Source: VRUE01 sp963728045 (lineage in GTDB: Bacteria; Actinomycetota; Thermoleophilia; Solirubrobacterales; 70-9). Taken from it: DNA of 64,000 nucleotides. Made by a program: the position numbers and the translations under genes. The DNA lies in the NCBI GenBank assembly GCA_963728045.1, contig CAVSIE010000004.1, positions 310,001 through 374,000 on the forward strand, in the 5' to 3' direction. The notes beneath the pieces are model-generated. The model was not told where the DNA came from, did no database searches, and saw only the letters and a program-made list of their open reading frames with translations. Below are positions 1-8,491 of this stretch, piece by piece (the first letter of the stretch is position 1; each line of letters begins with the position of its first letter).

Positions 1-34
1 CAGGGTAGCGCAGAATCGGGCTTCATCGGCAGCG

Positions 35-1449
35 TTGCGTAGGCTGCCGCGCATCGAGGCCTCGCAGGAACGCGCCAACTGGCTCGCCCTCTTCGCGATG
101 GGGATCGCCGTAGTGGTGATCGCCAACGATTTCTCCGCGATCAACGTCGCCCTCCCCACCATGGAAGAGGACTTCGACACGAACATCAACACGATCCAGT
201 GGGTGGTGAATGCCTACGCCCTCACCTTCGGGGTGATGATCGTCACCGGCGGACGGCTGGCCGACATGTTCGGTCGCCGCAACGCCTTCTTCCTCGGCGC
301 CGCGATCTTCGCCTCGATGTCAGCGCTGGGAGGGGCCGCCCAGTCGGAGGCCTGGCTGATCGCCTGCCGAACCCTGATGGGGATCGGCGGCGCCCTGATG
401 TGGCCGGCGATCCTCGGCATGACCTTCGCGATCCTGCCGACGGAGAAGGCGGGGCTGGCGGGCGGGATCATCCTCGGCGCCGCCGGCCTCGGCAACGCGG
501 TCGGGCCGCTGATCGGCGGCGTCCTCACCGATGCGCTCAGCTGGCGCTGGATCTTCTTCCTCAACGTGCCGATCTCGATCTTCGCGGTCCTCGTCACCTA
601 TTTCCTGGTTCGCGTCAAGGAGCCGGAAGCGGCCGACCAGAGGATCGACTACGCGGGGATCGCCGCCCTCTCGGTGGGGCTGGTGTCGCTGCTGATCGCC
701 CTCGACCAGGTCGCCGACTGGGGCTGGGGCGACCCGAGGGTGATCGGCCTACTGACAGTGGCGGCCCTGCTGATCGCCGCCTTCGTGCCGATCGAGCGCC
801 GCGCCGGCACGCACGCGCTGGTGCCGCGCGAGGTGATGCGCAACCACAGTTTCTCCGCCTCCTGCGTGGCGATCCTCTTCATGTCGGCGACTTTCTTCGC
901 CTCGCTGCTCTACCTGCCTCAGTTCATGGAGCATCAGTTCGGCTACTCGCCGCTCGAAGCCGGCGTCGGCATCCTCCCCTTCCTCGGCGTCTTCGCCCTG
1001 GTCTCCTCATTGCCGGGTCCCTCTACAACCGTCTCGGCGCCAAGCTACTGGCGGTCTTCGGCGCCGGCTGTATCACCCTGGCGCCCTTCCTCTTCTCGCA
1101 AGTCGACAGCGGCTCCGGCTACGGGGCGCTGATCCCCGGCATGGTCGTGCTTGGCATCGGGATCGGCAGCTTCTACCCGACGGCGACGACCGCCGGGGTC
1201 ACCTCGGTCGACGAATCGCAGACCAGCCTCGCCGGCGGCATCGTCTACATGTTCCAGATCGCCGGCGGCTCGATCGGGCTGGGGCTGACGACCACGGTCT
1301 TCTCCGGTCAGGACTCCTTTGCCGACGGCATCCAGGCCGCCTTCCGGCTCGACGCGGCGCTCTCGCTGGTCGGCTTCCTGGTCGCCCTGCTCTTCGTCGG
1401 CGGGCGGCTACTGGGTGGGCGGCGCACCGCCACCGAGCCCGCCGGATAG
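35..1449 (+). CDS. MFS drug/proton antiporter, DHA2 (EmrB/QacA) type, one frame break
   Basis: An inner-membrane exporter of the major facilitator superfamily, probably proton driven; the substrate is unknown. The first helix contains IANDFSAINVALP, followed by QWVVNAYALTFG and the loop motif GRLADMFGRR between helices 2 and 3; about 12-14 hydrophobic segments are visible. The reading frame changes near 1003-1008 (after GVFALVS, continuing as LIAGSLYNRLGAKLL), and adding one C in the TCTCCTCA stretch restores one protein of about 470 residues, normal for the family. The TTG at 35 is the first usable start, but the frame is open to the window edge, so the true start may lie further left. It converges on the RTX-repeat gene with a 10-nt gap. 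Confidence 0.85.
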
Positions 1450-1459
1450 GCGGAGGGCG

Positions 1460-2074
1460 CTACGGCGTAAGCCGGCGAACGGAGTCGTCGCCGCTGCCGG
1501 TGTGGACGACGTCCTTGCCCGTGGGACCGGCGAGGATGACGTCGTCGCCAGAGCCGCCCGAGTGGAGGTCGTCGCCAGGACCGCCGCCGACGTAGTCGTC
1601 GCCGCTGCCACCGAACAGGTCGTCGTCTCCCGTCCAGCCCACGAGGAGGTCATCGCCGATGCCGCCGACGAGGCGATCGTCGCCGGTCCCCCCGAGAAGC
1701 TTGTCGGGGCCGGAGCCGCCAGTCAGCGTGTCGTTGCCGGAGCCGCCGCGCATCGTGACCGGGATCATCACGGCCTTGGCAACCGTGACTTGGTCGTCAC
1801 CGCCGTCGGCGTTGATTTCAAAGCCGCCAATCGACGGGGCCGCACAGAGCAGCTCGTTGGGGTTCCCTTCGGGGTTGGAGCAGACGGTGCCTCCGACTTC
1901 GAGTGGGACGACGGAGTCGATCACGTAGGTACGGCCGTCCGGCGTCAGCCAGATCTTGATCACGTTCGAAGCGGAGCCGCCGGCGAGCAGCACGTTGAAC
2001 CGCTCTTCGGCATGCGCAGCGGACGGCACCAGTGCCGCCATCACCGCAAGTGTGATCGTGAGTGTCTTCCTCAT
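1460..2074 (-). CDS. Secreted RTX-type calcium-binding repeat protein
   Basis: Protein of 204 residues. A clear signal peptide is visible (MRKTLTITLAVMAALVPSAAHA, cleavage after AHA). Residues 23-100 form a domain I do not recognise. From about residue 110 to the end there are at least eight nonapeptide repeats of the GGxGDDxLx kind (GGSGNDTLT, GGTGDDRLV, GGIGDDLLV, GGSGDDYVG). Such repeats fold into a calcium-bound beta roll outside the cell. No type I secretion partner lies nearby and the N-terminus is Sec-type, unlike classical RTX toxins. No catalytic domain is visible, so a surface or structural role is more likely than toxin activity. Confidence 0.8.
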   Translation of the reverse strand: MRKTLTITLAVMAALVPSAAHAEERFNVLLAGGSASNVIKIWLTPDGRTYVIDSVVPLEVGGTVCSNPEGNPNELLCAAPSIGGFEINADGGDDQVTVAKAVMIPVTMRGGSGNDTLTGGSGPDKLLGGTGDDRLVGGIGDDLLVGWTGDDDLFGGSGDDYVGGGPGDDLHSGGSGDDVILAGPTGKDVVHTGSGDDSVRRLTP

Positions 2075-2112
2075 CGCCGGTCAGTCCCCGCCGCGCCCCG
2101 AGTCGAAGCGTC

Positions 2113-3147
2113 CTAACTTGGAAACAACACGACCTTGCCGACGTTGCGGCGTTCGGCGATGAACCGATGCGCATCGCCCGCCTGCTCGAAGGGGAAGGTC
2201 TCGGCGACGACGGGGTCGAGGCGCCCCGCCTCGAGCTCGGCCTGCAGCGGCTCGACCACGCGGTCGAGGCTGCCCTCCCTGTCCCACCACTTGAGCATGT
2301 TGAGGCCGAAGACGCCCTTGTTCTCGTTCATCACCAGCAGGCTCTTCCACCAGGGCACTGTCGCGGTCGGCATCGCCGCCAAGCTCTTCAGGGTGAGCGG
2401 GATGCTGCGCTTGCCCCCCTTCGAGTTCTCCGAGAGCCCGTACATGACCAGCCGCCCGCCCGCCCGCAGCAGGCGGTAGTCCTTGCGGAACGAGGTGGGG
2501 CCAAGAGGGTCGATGACCAGGTCGACGCCCTCGCCGCCGGTGATGCGCATCACCTCGGCCTCGAAGTCCTGGTTGCGGTAGTCGATCGCGTGGGCGACGC
2601 CCTGCGCCCGGATCGCGTCGTGCTTGGAAGCCGAAGCAGTACCGAAGATCTCCGCCCCCTCGTTGCGAGCGATCTGCGTGGCGGAGATCCCGACCCCACC
2701 GCCGGCGGCGTGGATCAGGACGCGGTCGCCCTTGCGCAGGCTGCCCATGATGATCAGCGCCGCGTAGGCGGTGCCGTAGTTGACCGGGAAGGCCGCTCCC
2801 TGCTCGAAGCTCAGCTTCTCCGGCAACGGCAGCGCCTGGTCGGCGGGGACGGTGACGAGCTCGGCCTGGCCGCCGAAGCGGGTCCCGGCGACGACACGGT
2901 CGCCTACCTCGTGCTCGGTCACCCCCTCCCCTACGGACTCGATCTCACCCGCCACCTCGTAGCCGAGCACGCAGGGCGTCTGCGGCGCGTCGGGGTAGAG
3001 GCCGACGCGCGCCATCGTGTCGGCGAAGTTGATCCCGGCGGCCTTGACCGCGATCCGCACCTCGCCAGGGCCCACCGGAGGGTCGGGCATCTCCCGTACC
3101 TGCAGCACGTCGTAGGCGCCCGTCCCTGTCAGCACTACCGCCTTCAC
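2113..3147 (-). CDS. Zinc-independent quinone oxidoreductase-like MDR enzyme
   Basis: A 344-residue cytoplasmic NAD(P)H-dependent oxidoreductase of the medium-chain dehydrogenase/reductase superfamily, quinone reductase / VAT-1-like branch. The N-terminal GroES-like fold runs to about residue 125 (KAAGINFADTMARVGLYP, GYEVAGEIESVGEGV). The Rossmann domain follows with the nucleotide loop HAAGGGVGISATQIA near residue 150. The zinc ligands of alcohol dehydrogenases are absent, as expected for this branch. The substrate cannot be told from sequence. The GTG start at 3147 is supported by a TAGGGT box exactly 7 nt upstream. It lies downstream of serA on the same strand with a 27-nt gap. Confidence 0.85.
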   Translation of the reverse strand: MKAVVLTGTGAYDVLQVREMPDPPVGPGEVRIAVKAAGINFADTMARVGLYPDAPQTPCVLGYEVAGEIESVGEGVTEHEVGDRVVAGTRFGGQAELVTVPADQALPLPEKLSFEQGAAFPVNYGTAYAALIIMGSLRKGDRVLIHAAGGGVGISATQIARNEGAEIFGTASASKHDAIRAQGVAHAIDYRNQDFEAEVMRITGGEGVDLVIDPLGPTSFRKDYRLLRAGGRLVMYGLSENSKGGKRSIPLTLKSLAAMPTATVPWWKSLLVMNENKGVFGLNMLKWWDREGSLDRVVEPLQAELEAGRLDPVVAETFPFEQAGDAHRFIAERRNVGKVVLFPS

Positions 3148-3154
3148 GATGTGA

Positions 3155-3160
3155 ACCCTA
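3155..3160 (-). promoter_or_regulatory. -10 box TAGGGT, leaderless-type, for the MDR gene
   Basis: TAGGGT on the minus strand, 7 nt before the GTG start. This fits the actinobacterial TANNNT box and would put the transcript start at or next to the start codon. No Shine-Dalgarno sequence is visible. Confidence 0.5.
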
Positions 3161-3174
3161 CTTCGCGCGCGGCG

Positions 3175-4755
3175 CTACAGGTCTACGGAACGCCCGATCG
3201 AGAAGCCGTCGACCTGGAGGATCTTGGCGATCGTCTCGTCGAGGACGGGGGCGTCGGTGGTGAGCGCCATCACCGCGCGCTCGCCGTCCTCCTCGGCGCC
3301 GACCGCGGCGGAGACGATGTTCACGCCCTCCTCGCCGAACATCGTGCCGACCCTGCCGATCATTCCGGGGCGATCGGCGTAGCGGAAGACCGCGATGTGC
3401 TCGGCGAAGGGCAGGTAGAAGCTCTCGCCCCAGACCGAGACCAGGTAGGGCTCGTTGCGGGGGCCGACGCCGGTGCCAGCGACCTCGACCTCGTCCCCCC
3501 CGGAGTGGAGGCGAATCGTGACCAGCTCGGTGAAGTCCTCGGCGGCGGAGTCCTTCGTCTCGACCAGCTCGATGCCGCGTTCCTCCGCCATCTGTGGAGC
3601 GTTGACGAGGTTGACCGGCTCCTCGGTGTGGCCGGAGAGGATCCCGACCAGGACGGCGATGCCGAGCAGCCGCGTGTCGTGGGCAGCGAGCCTGCCGCGG
3701 AATTCGGCGCTGACCCGGTCGACCGAGCCCTCCGCCAGGCCCTCGGCGAGCCGGCCGAGCTTTTCGCAGAGCGGCACGAAGGGCGCCAGCGCCTCCATCT
3801 CCTCGGGCCGCACGGCGGCGATGTTGACCGCGTTGGTGACGACGCCGCCGTTCAGGGCCGCGGTCACCTGTTCGGCGGTGACGATGCCGGCGCGGTCCTG
3901 CGCCTCGGCCGTCGAGGCGCCCAGGTGCGGGGTGACGACGACGTCGGGGCGGGAGAGGATCGGGTGGTCGGTGAAGGGCTCGGCCGGGAAGACGTCGAGC
4001 GCCGCGCCGCCGACCTTGCCGGACTCGAGGCCGGCGAGAAGGGCGTCGAGGTCGACCAGCTCGCCGCGCGCGCAGTTGACGATCCGCACGCCGTCCTTCA
4101 TCGCGGCGATCGCCTCGGCGTCGATCAGGTTGACCGTCTCCGGCGTCTTCGGCACGTGCAGGGTGATCACGTCGGCACGCCCGTAGAGCTCCTAGAGGTC
4201 GTCAAGCCCCTCGACGCCGAGCTCACGAAAGCGCTCGGCGGTGACGAACTTGTCGAAAGCGACGACCTCCATCTCGAACCCTTGTGCGCGCCTTGCGACC
4301 AGTTGGCCGATGCGGCCGAAGCCGATCACCCCGAGCGTCTTGCCGTAGAGCTCGGCGCCCTTGAAGTTGGCGCGGTCCCAGCGCCCTTCGGCGAGGCTGG
4401 CGTCGGCCCGCGGCACGTTGCGGAAGAGCGCCAGGGCGAGAGCGAGGCTGTGCTCGGCGGCAGCGATCGAGTTCGATTCCGGCGCGTTGGCGACGACGAT
4501 GCCGCGGCGCGTCGCGGCGGCGATGTCGACGTTGTCGACCCCGGTGCCGGCGCGACCGATCACCTTCAGGTTGTCGGCTCGTTCGATCAGCTCGGCGGTC
4601 AGCTGAGTCGCTGAGCGGATCAGGATCGCGTCGTAGCCGGCGATCGCGTCGCCCAGTTCCTCGTCGCTCATCTCGAGGCCGAGGTCGACGTCGAAGCTCT
4701 GGCGCAGGAGCTCTACGCCCGCGTCGGCGATCTTCTCCTTGACCAGAACCTTCAC
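3175..4755 (-). CDS. serA: D-3-phosphoglycerate dehydrogenase SerA, broken by an in-frame TAG
   Basis: First enzyme of the phosphorylated serine pathway, oxidising 3-phosphoglycerate with NAD+. Span of 527 codons, the usual length of the long actinobacterial form. Seen in order: substrate-binding part, GRAGTGVDNVDI, nucleotide loop VIGFGRIGQLVARRAQGF, catalytic region (NCARGELVD, PHLGASTAEAQDRAG), an ASB-type regulatory domain, and a C-terminal ACT domain (ADRPGMIGRVGTMFGEEGVNIV). A TAG codon at 4192-4194 falls between VEGLDDL and ELYGRADVITL in the same frame. Family context suggests Glu there, so one GAG-to-TAG change would explain it. The GTG start at 4755 overlaps the serC stop (GTGA), so the pair is coupled. 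Error versus real mutation cannot be decided here. Confidence 0.9.
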
Positions 4756-5894
4756 CGGGTCACCTCGTCCACGTTCTCGACGATCCAGTCGACGCAGGCG
4801 GTAAGCGCTTCGACATCGGCGGGCTCGACCGCTGGGAACATCCCGATTCGCAGCTGGTTGCGGCCCAGCTTGCGGTAGGGCTCGACGTCGACGATGCCGT
4901 TGGCGCGCAGCGTCGCGGCGAGGGTGGCGGCGTCGACCGAGTCGTCGAAGTCGATCGTGCCGACGACCAGCGAGCGCTTCGCGGGGTCGGCGACGAAGGG
5001 GGTGGCGAAGTCGGAGCCCTCGGCCCAGCCGTAGAGATGCGAGGAGGAGGCGGTGGTGCGCTGCACGCACCACTCGAGTCCGCCCCCGGCGAGCATCCAT
5101 TCGATCTGCTCGGCGAGCAGGATCAGGGTGGCCAGCGCCGGCGTGTTGTAGGTCTGCTCCTTGCGCGAGTTGTCCAGTGCCGTCTGCAGCGAGAGGAAGG
5201 CCGGCTGCCAGCGATCGGCGGCGCCATCGAGCTCCTCGATCCGGGCGATCGCCGCCGGGCTGAGCAGCGCCAGCCAGATCCCGCCATCGGCGCCGAAGGC
5301 CTTCTGCGGGGCGAAGTAGTAGGCGTCGGCCTGAGTGGCGTCGAGCGGCAGGCCGCCGGCGCCCGAGGTGGCGTCGACCAGGACCAGCGCCTCGCCGGCG
5401 TCGCTCGGGCGCAGCACGTCGACCATGACCCCGGTCGAGGTCTCGTTGTGGGCCCAAGCGATCGCATCGGCGCCGGGATCGGCGGTCGGGTCCGGGGCGT
5501 CGCCGGGCTCGGCCTCGACCAAGATCGGGTCCTCGAGGAAGGGCGCCGCGGCGGTCGCCTTGGCGAACTTCTGCGAGAACTCGCCGTAGGTGAGGTGAAG
5601 GGCACGCTCGCGCACCAGCCAGGCCGCCGCTGCCTCCCAGAAGGCCGTGGCGCCGCCGTTGCCGAGCGCGACCTCGTAGCCCTCTGGGAGCTGGAAGAGC
5701 TCACCGAGGCCACCACGAACCCGCCCGACCAGGTCGCGGATCGGCTTCTGCCGGTGCGATGTTCCCATTAGCTCCGACTGCTCGGCAAGTTTTTCGAGCG
5801 CCTCGGGGCGGACCTTGGAGGGACCGCAGCCGAAGCGGCCGTCAGCCGGCTTGAGGTCGGTGGGGATTTGGACTGTGGTCGTGGTCACGGTCAT
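4752..5894 (-). CDS. serC: Phosphoserine aminotransferase SerC
   Basis: PLP-dependent aminotransferase that converts 3-phosphohydroxypyruvate and glutamate to phosphoserine, the step after SerA. 380 residues, matching the actinobacterial/archaeal-type SerC (opening FGCGPSKVRPEAL, then GTSHRQKPIRDLV). The PLP lysine lies in YYFAPQKAFGADGG near residue 200. Further family signatures are LGNGGATAFWEA and the C-terminal KLGRNQLRIGMFP. It is first in a serC-serA pair with a 4-nt GTGA overlap. SerB is not in the window. No frame breaks. Confidence 0.95.
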   Translation of the reverse strand: MTVTTTTVQIPTDLKPADGRFGCGPSKVRPEALEKLAEQSELMGTSHRQKPIRDLVGRVRGGLGELFQLPEGYEVALGNGGATAFWEAAAAWLVRERALHLTYGEFSQKFAKATAAAPFLEDPILVEAEPGDAPDPTADPGADAIAWAHNETSTGVMVDVLRPSDAGEALVLVDATSGAGGLPLDATQADAYYFAPQKAFGADGGIWLALLSPAAIARIEELDGAADRWQPAFLSLQTALDNSRKEQTYNTPALATLILLAEQIEWMLAGGGLEWCVQRTTASSSHLYGWAEGSDFATPFVADPAKRSLVVGTIDFDDSVDAATLAATLRANGIVDVEPYRKLGRNQLRIGMFPAVEPADVEALTACVDWIVENVDEVTR

Positions 5895-5969
5895 CGGTGT
5901 CTACCAGACGCTGGACGGGGCGCGACAGGTTAGTGCGGAGCGCGGGTGGACTGCCGCCGAAGGCCGGGA

Positions 5970-5975
5970 TAGGCT
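5970..5975 (+). promoter_or_regulatory. Probable -10 box TAGGCT for the DUF4389 gene
   Basis: TAGGCT lies 40 nt before the ATG at 6016. Unlike most promoters here it leaves a leader of about 35 nt carrying a strong Shine-Dalgarno sequence (GAGGAGG, 6004-6010). The 120-nt gap 5895-6015 must also serve serC divergently; no clear serC promoter was found. Confidence 0.35.
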
Positions 5976-6015
5976 GGCCGCGCCGTCAACCAGGCAGGGC
6001 TACGAGGAGGAAACG

Positions 6016-6660
6016 ATGTACCCAGTCGCCTACGAAGCCGATTTCAACCCGGAACCGAATCGGGTCACGACGTTCTTCCGGCTGATCCTCGCGATCCCGT
6101 GGATGATCGTCGCCGCCTTCTGGGGGATCCTCTTCATCTTCACCCACTTCTTCGCCTGGATCCTGGTGACGATCCTCGGCCGCTACCCGCAGTGGCTCTA
6201 CGAGTTCAACGCCGGCATCGTTCGCTTCTCGGTCAGGGTCTCAGCTTGGCTCTACCTGCAGACCGACGCCTGGCCCCCGTTCAGTCTCTCTGAGGACGAC
6301 GCCTACCCGATCCGGGTCAAGATCGCCCCCGCCGCCGAACGGCAGAGCAGGCTGAAGGCGTTCTTCCGGATAGTGCTGGTGCTGCCGGTAGCCCTGATCC
6401 TCTCTTACGGCACTTCCTACATCCAGCTGCTCGTCGGGGTGATCGCCTGGCTGACGATCGTCTTCCGCGGCTACCTGCCGGAGGGGGTCAACTCGATGAT
6501 GACCTTCGTCAACGGCTTCCACGCCCGCGTCTTCGGATACCTCGCGATCCTCACCGACGCCTATCCGCCGGTCGGCCTGGAGCGGGCGAAGCCGATGGAG
6601 ACCCAGGCGCCTCCGCCTCCTCCCGAGGCGCCGACGCCACCGCCGCCAGTCGCGGCATAG
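6016..6660 (+). CDS. DUF4389 integral membrane protein with duplicated domain
   Basis: Predicted membrane protein of 214 residues containing two DUF4389 units. The first (about residues 10-95) has NRVTTFFRLILAIPWMIVAA and ends LQTDAWPPFSL; the second (about 110-195) has SRLKAFFRIVLVLPVALIL and ends ILTDAYPPVGL, so an internal duplication is evident. About four transmembrane helices are visible. The last 25 residues are Pro/Ala-rich and probably disordered. The start is set by an ideal Shine-Dalgarno sequence at 6004-6010; the frame upstream lacks homology and overlaps serC. Function unknown. Its TAG stop forms part of the promoter box of the next gene. Confidence 0.8.
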   Translation: MYPVAYEADFNPEPNRVTTFFRLILAIPWMIVAAFWGILFIFTHFFAWILVTILGRYPQWLYEFNAGIVRFSVRVSAWLYLQTDAWPPFSLSEDDAYPIRVKIAPAAERQSRLKAFFRIVLVLPVALILSYGTSYIQLLVGVIAWLTIVFRGYLPEGVNSMMTFVNGFHARVFGYLAILTDAYPPVGLERAKPMETQAPPPPPEAPTPPPPVAA

Positions 6661-6663
6661 ACT
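6658..6663 (+). promoter_or_regulatory. -10 box TAGACT for the cupin gene, overlapping a stop codon
   Basis: TAGACT sits 7 nt before the ATG at 6671. Its TAG is the stop codon of the DUF4389 gene. No Shine-Dalgarno sequence lies between, so leaderless transcription is likely. Confidence 0.5.
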
Positions 6664-6670
6664 GGGCGCG

Positions 6671-7078
6671 ATGAGCGAGAACACAGCGGAGAACGTGACC
6701 AAGGGCGACGGCTATGCCGTCGCCCACCTCGACGACCTCGGCGAGGGGCCGGGCTTCCGCAAGATCCGCAAGAGCCTCGGGGTGACGGCGTTCGGCGCCA
6801 ACGCGATCGTGCTGCCGCCCACCTACGAGACAGGCCGCCACTACCACGACGAGCAGGAGGAGCTCTACTTCCTCCACAGCGGTCGGATCGCGATCGAGTT
6901 CGGCGACGACTCCAGCCACGAGCTGGGACCAGGCGGCCTCGCCTGGGTCGACGCCGCAACAGTGCGCTCGATCCGCAACCTCAGCGATTCCGAGGACGCG
7001 GTCTACGTCGTCGTCGGCGGCAAGGACGGCTACATCGGCCGCGACGGCCGCCAACCTGAGGGCGAGACGCACCGCTAA
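6671..7078 (+). CDS. Single-domain cupin protein
   Basis: A 135-residue protein with one cupin_2 beta barrel. Cupin motif 1 is visible as YETGRHYHDEQEELYFLHSG (two His and a Glu as metal ligands), and a weaker motif 2 in ELGPGGLAWVDAATVRSIRN, where the usual second-motif His is missing. Small cupins of this type bind a metal and act as isomerases, dioxygenases or ligand sensors; no specific reaction can be assigned. It is convergent with ilvC across a 393-nt gap filled by two structured repeats. Confidence 0.8.
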   Translation: MSENTAENVTKGDGYAVAHLDDLGEGPGFRKIRKSLGVTAFGANAIVLPPTYETGRHYHDEQEELYFLHSGRIAIEFGDDSSHELGPGGLAWVDAATVRSIRNLSDSEDAVYVVVGGKDGYIGRDGRQPEGETHR

Positions 7079-7090
7079 TACATCTGAGGC

Positions 7091-7239
7091 GAGGAGCCCG
7101 GTCGGCCTCTAGACGAATTGATGTCGCACGGCCTACGGCCTTAGCGACGAAGCTGCTGCGCGGCTAACGCCGCGCAAAAGACAGATTGCATATCGCGCCC
7201 TAATCGGGCACATTCGGCTGGAGGCCGACCGGGCTCCTC
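7091..7239 (-). repeat. Structured repeat family 1, copy 1 (19-bp outer stem, inner hairpins)
   Basis: A perfect 19-bp inverted repeat (7091-7109 with 7221-7239) encloses several hairpins. Read on the minus strand: GAATGT, hairpin GCCC-GATTA-GGGC (7197-7209), GCGATATGCAATCTG, hairpin GCGCGGC-GTTA-GCCGCGC (7158-7175), then stem GTCGC/GCGAC (7123-7148) enclosing GGCC-GTA-GGCC, then ATCAATTC. The same order of blocks occurs in copies at 7317-7462 and 43327-43430. It lies in the cupin/ilvC convergent gap and points opposite to copy 2. Confidence 0.8.
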
Positions 7240-7316
7240 TCGACACGCATCAGCATCGCGCAACGAGCCTGCGCGACGCGGACGCGTAGCAGCCGGAAGC
7301 CGGAGAGCTGTTGTGC

Positions 7317-7462
7317 GAGGGCGGTGGTGTTTCTCCCCGGGAATGTCGCCGAAGGCGGCCTATGCAATCCGGTGATTGCGCGGCGTCAGCCGCGCTCCCT
7401 CTCCGTCGCTAAGCGCGAAGCGCGTGCGACTTCAATTCCCGGGGAGGAACACCACCGCCCTC
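7317..7462 (+). repeat. Structured repeat family 1, copy 2 (28-bp outer stem, inner hairpins)
   Basis: A 28-bp outer stem (7317-7344 with 7435-7462) pairs throughout with a single U-G wobble. Inside are CGCC-GAA-GGCG (7347-7357), GCAATC-CGGT-GATTGC (7364-7379), GCGCGGC-GTCA-GCCGCGC (7378-7395), and GTCGC/GCGAC enclosing GCGC-GAA-GCGC (7405-7430). It ends 10 nt beyond the ilvC stop codon, so it could act as a bidirectional transcription end or mRNA stabiliser. Confidence 0.8.
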
Positions 7463-7471
7463 CCCACGGAC

Positions 7472-8477
7472 TCAGAACTTCTGGTCGATCCAGGGCATCA
7501 TGTCGCGAAGGTCTTTGCCTACCTCCTCGACTTCGTGCCCCGCAGCCTCGTCGCGCATGCGGTCGAAGCTCTCGCCGCCGGCGCGGTTCTCGGCGATCCA
7601 CTCCTTGGCGAACTCGCCGGACTGGATCTCGCTGAGGATCTGCTTCATCGCCGCCCGCGACTCCTCGCCGATGACGCGCTTGCCGCGGGTCATGTCGCCG
7701 TACTCGGCGGTGTTGGAGATCGAGTAGCGCATCCCCTGGATCCCCTTCTCGTACATCAGGTCGGCGATCAGCTTGAGCTCGTGCAGGCACTCGAAGTAGG
7801 CGAGACGCGGGTCGTAGCCCGCCTCGACCAGTGTCTCGTAGCCGGCCCGGACCAGCTCCGTGGCGCCACCGCAGAGGACGGCCTGCTCGCCGAAGAGGTC
7901 GGTCTCGCACTCGTCCTTGAAGCTGGTCTCGATCACCGCGGCGCGGCCGCCGCCGATTCCGGAGGCGTAGGCGAGGACGAGGTCGTGGGCGTCGCCGCTG
8001 GCGTCCTGGTGGACGGCCATCAGGCAGGGCACGCCGTTGCCTTCCTCGTACTGGCGGCGGACGAGGTGGCCCGGGCCCTTGGGCGCGACCATGCCGACGT
8101 CGACGCCGGGCGGCGGCTGGATCTGATCGAAGTGGATCGCGAAGCCGTGGGCGAAGAGCAGCAGGTTGCCGGGCGCGATCCCGTCGGCGATCTCAGCCTC
8201 CCAGACCTCGGCCTGCTTCTCGTCGGGCAGCAGGATCATCACCACGTCGCCGCGGCTGGCCGCTTCGGCGACGTCGAGCACTCTCGAGCCCGGCCGCTTC
8301 GGCTTCGGCGCGGCTGGAGGAGTCGGGGCGCAGGCCGACGACGACGTCGACGCCGGAGTCCTTCAGGTTGAGGGCGTGGGCGTGGCCCTGGGAGCCGTAG
8401 CCGAGGATGGCGACGGTCTTGCCCTCCAGCTTCGAGAGGTCGGCGTCCTTGTCGTAGAAGATGTCGTCGGTTCGCAT
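7472..8477 (-). CDS. ilvC: Ketol-acid reductoisomerase IlvC, one frame break
   Basis: Second common enzyme of Val/Ile/Leu synthesis; isomerises and reduces acetolactate with NADPH and Mg2+. The Rossmann motif VAILGYGSQGHAHALNLKDSG lies near residue 20. The C-terminal knotted domain carries acidic metal ligands (SFKDECETDLFGEQAVLCGG). The frame is lost near 8283: GLES switches to VLDVAEAA, and dropping the A in GAGAGTGCTCGAC restores about 335 residues, the normal class I length. It lies apart from ilvBN by 9 kb. An 8-nt-upstream TAGCCT box supports the ATG at 8477. Confidence 0.93.
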
Positions 8478-8485
8478 GGCGAGGC

Positions 8486-8491
8486 AGGCTA
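8486..8491 (-). promoter_or_regulatory. -10 box TAGCCT for ilvC, overlapping the menE stop codon
   Basis: TAGCCT on the minus strand, 8 nt before the ilvC ATG. Its TAG (8489-8491) is the menE stop codon. There is no Shine-Dalgarno sequence in the spacer. Confidence 0.45.

Noticed and set aside
1460..1800. Short direct repeats in the RTX gene as a possible CRISPR array
   Set aside because: Period is 27 nt, in frame, and encodes GGxGDDxLx repeats; there are no unique spacers.
4192..4194. Reassignment of TAG to an amino acid, suggested by the serA TAG
   Set aside because: TAG ends several normal genes in the window (for example at 6658-6660 and 50018-50020), and no tRNA or pyrrolysine/selenocysteine context is visible.
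2062..4614. 850-codon open frame on the plus strand opposite the MDR gene and serA
   Set aside because: It mirrors two well-recognised genes, has no known motifs and consists of Arg/Asp/Val-rich sequence typical of antisense frames in high-GC DNA.
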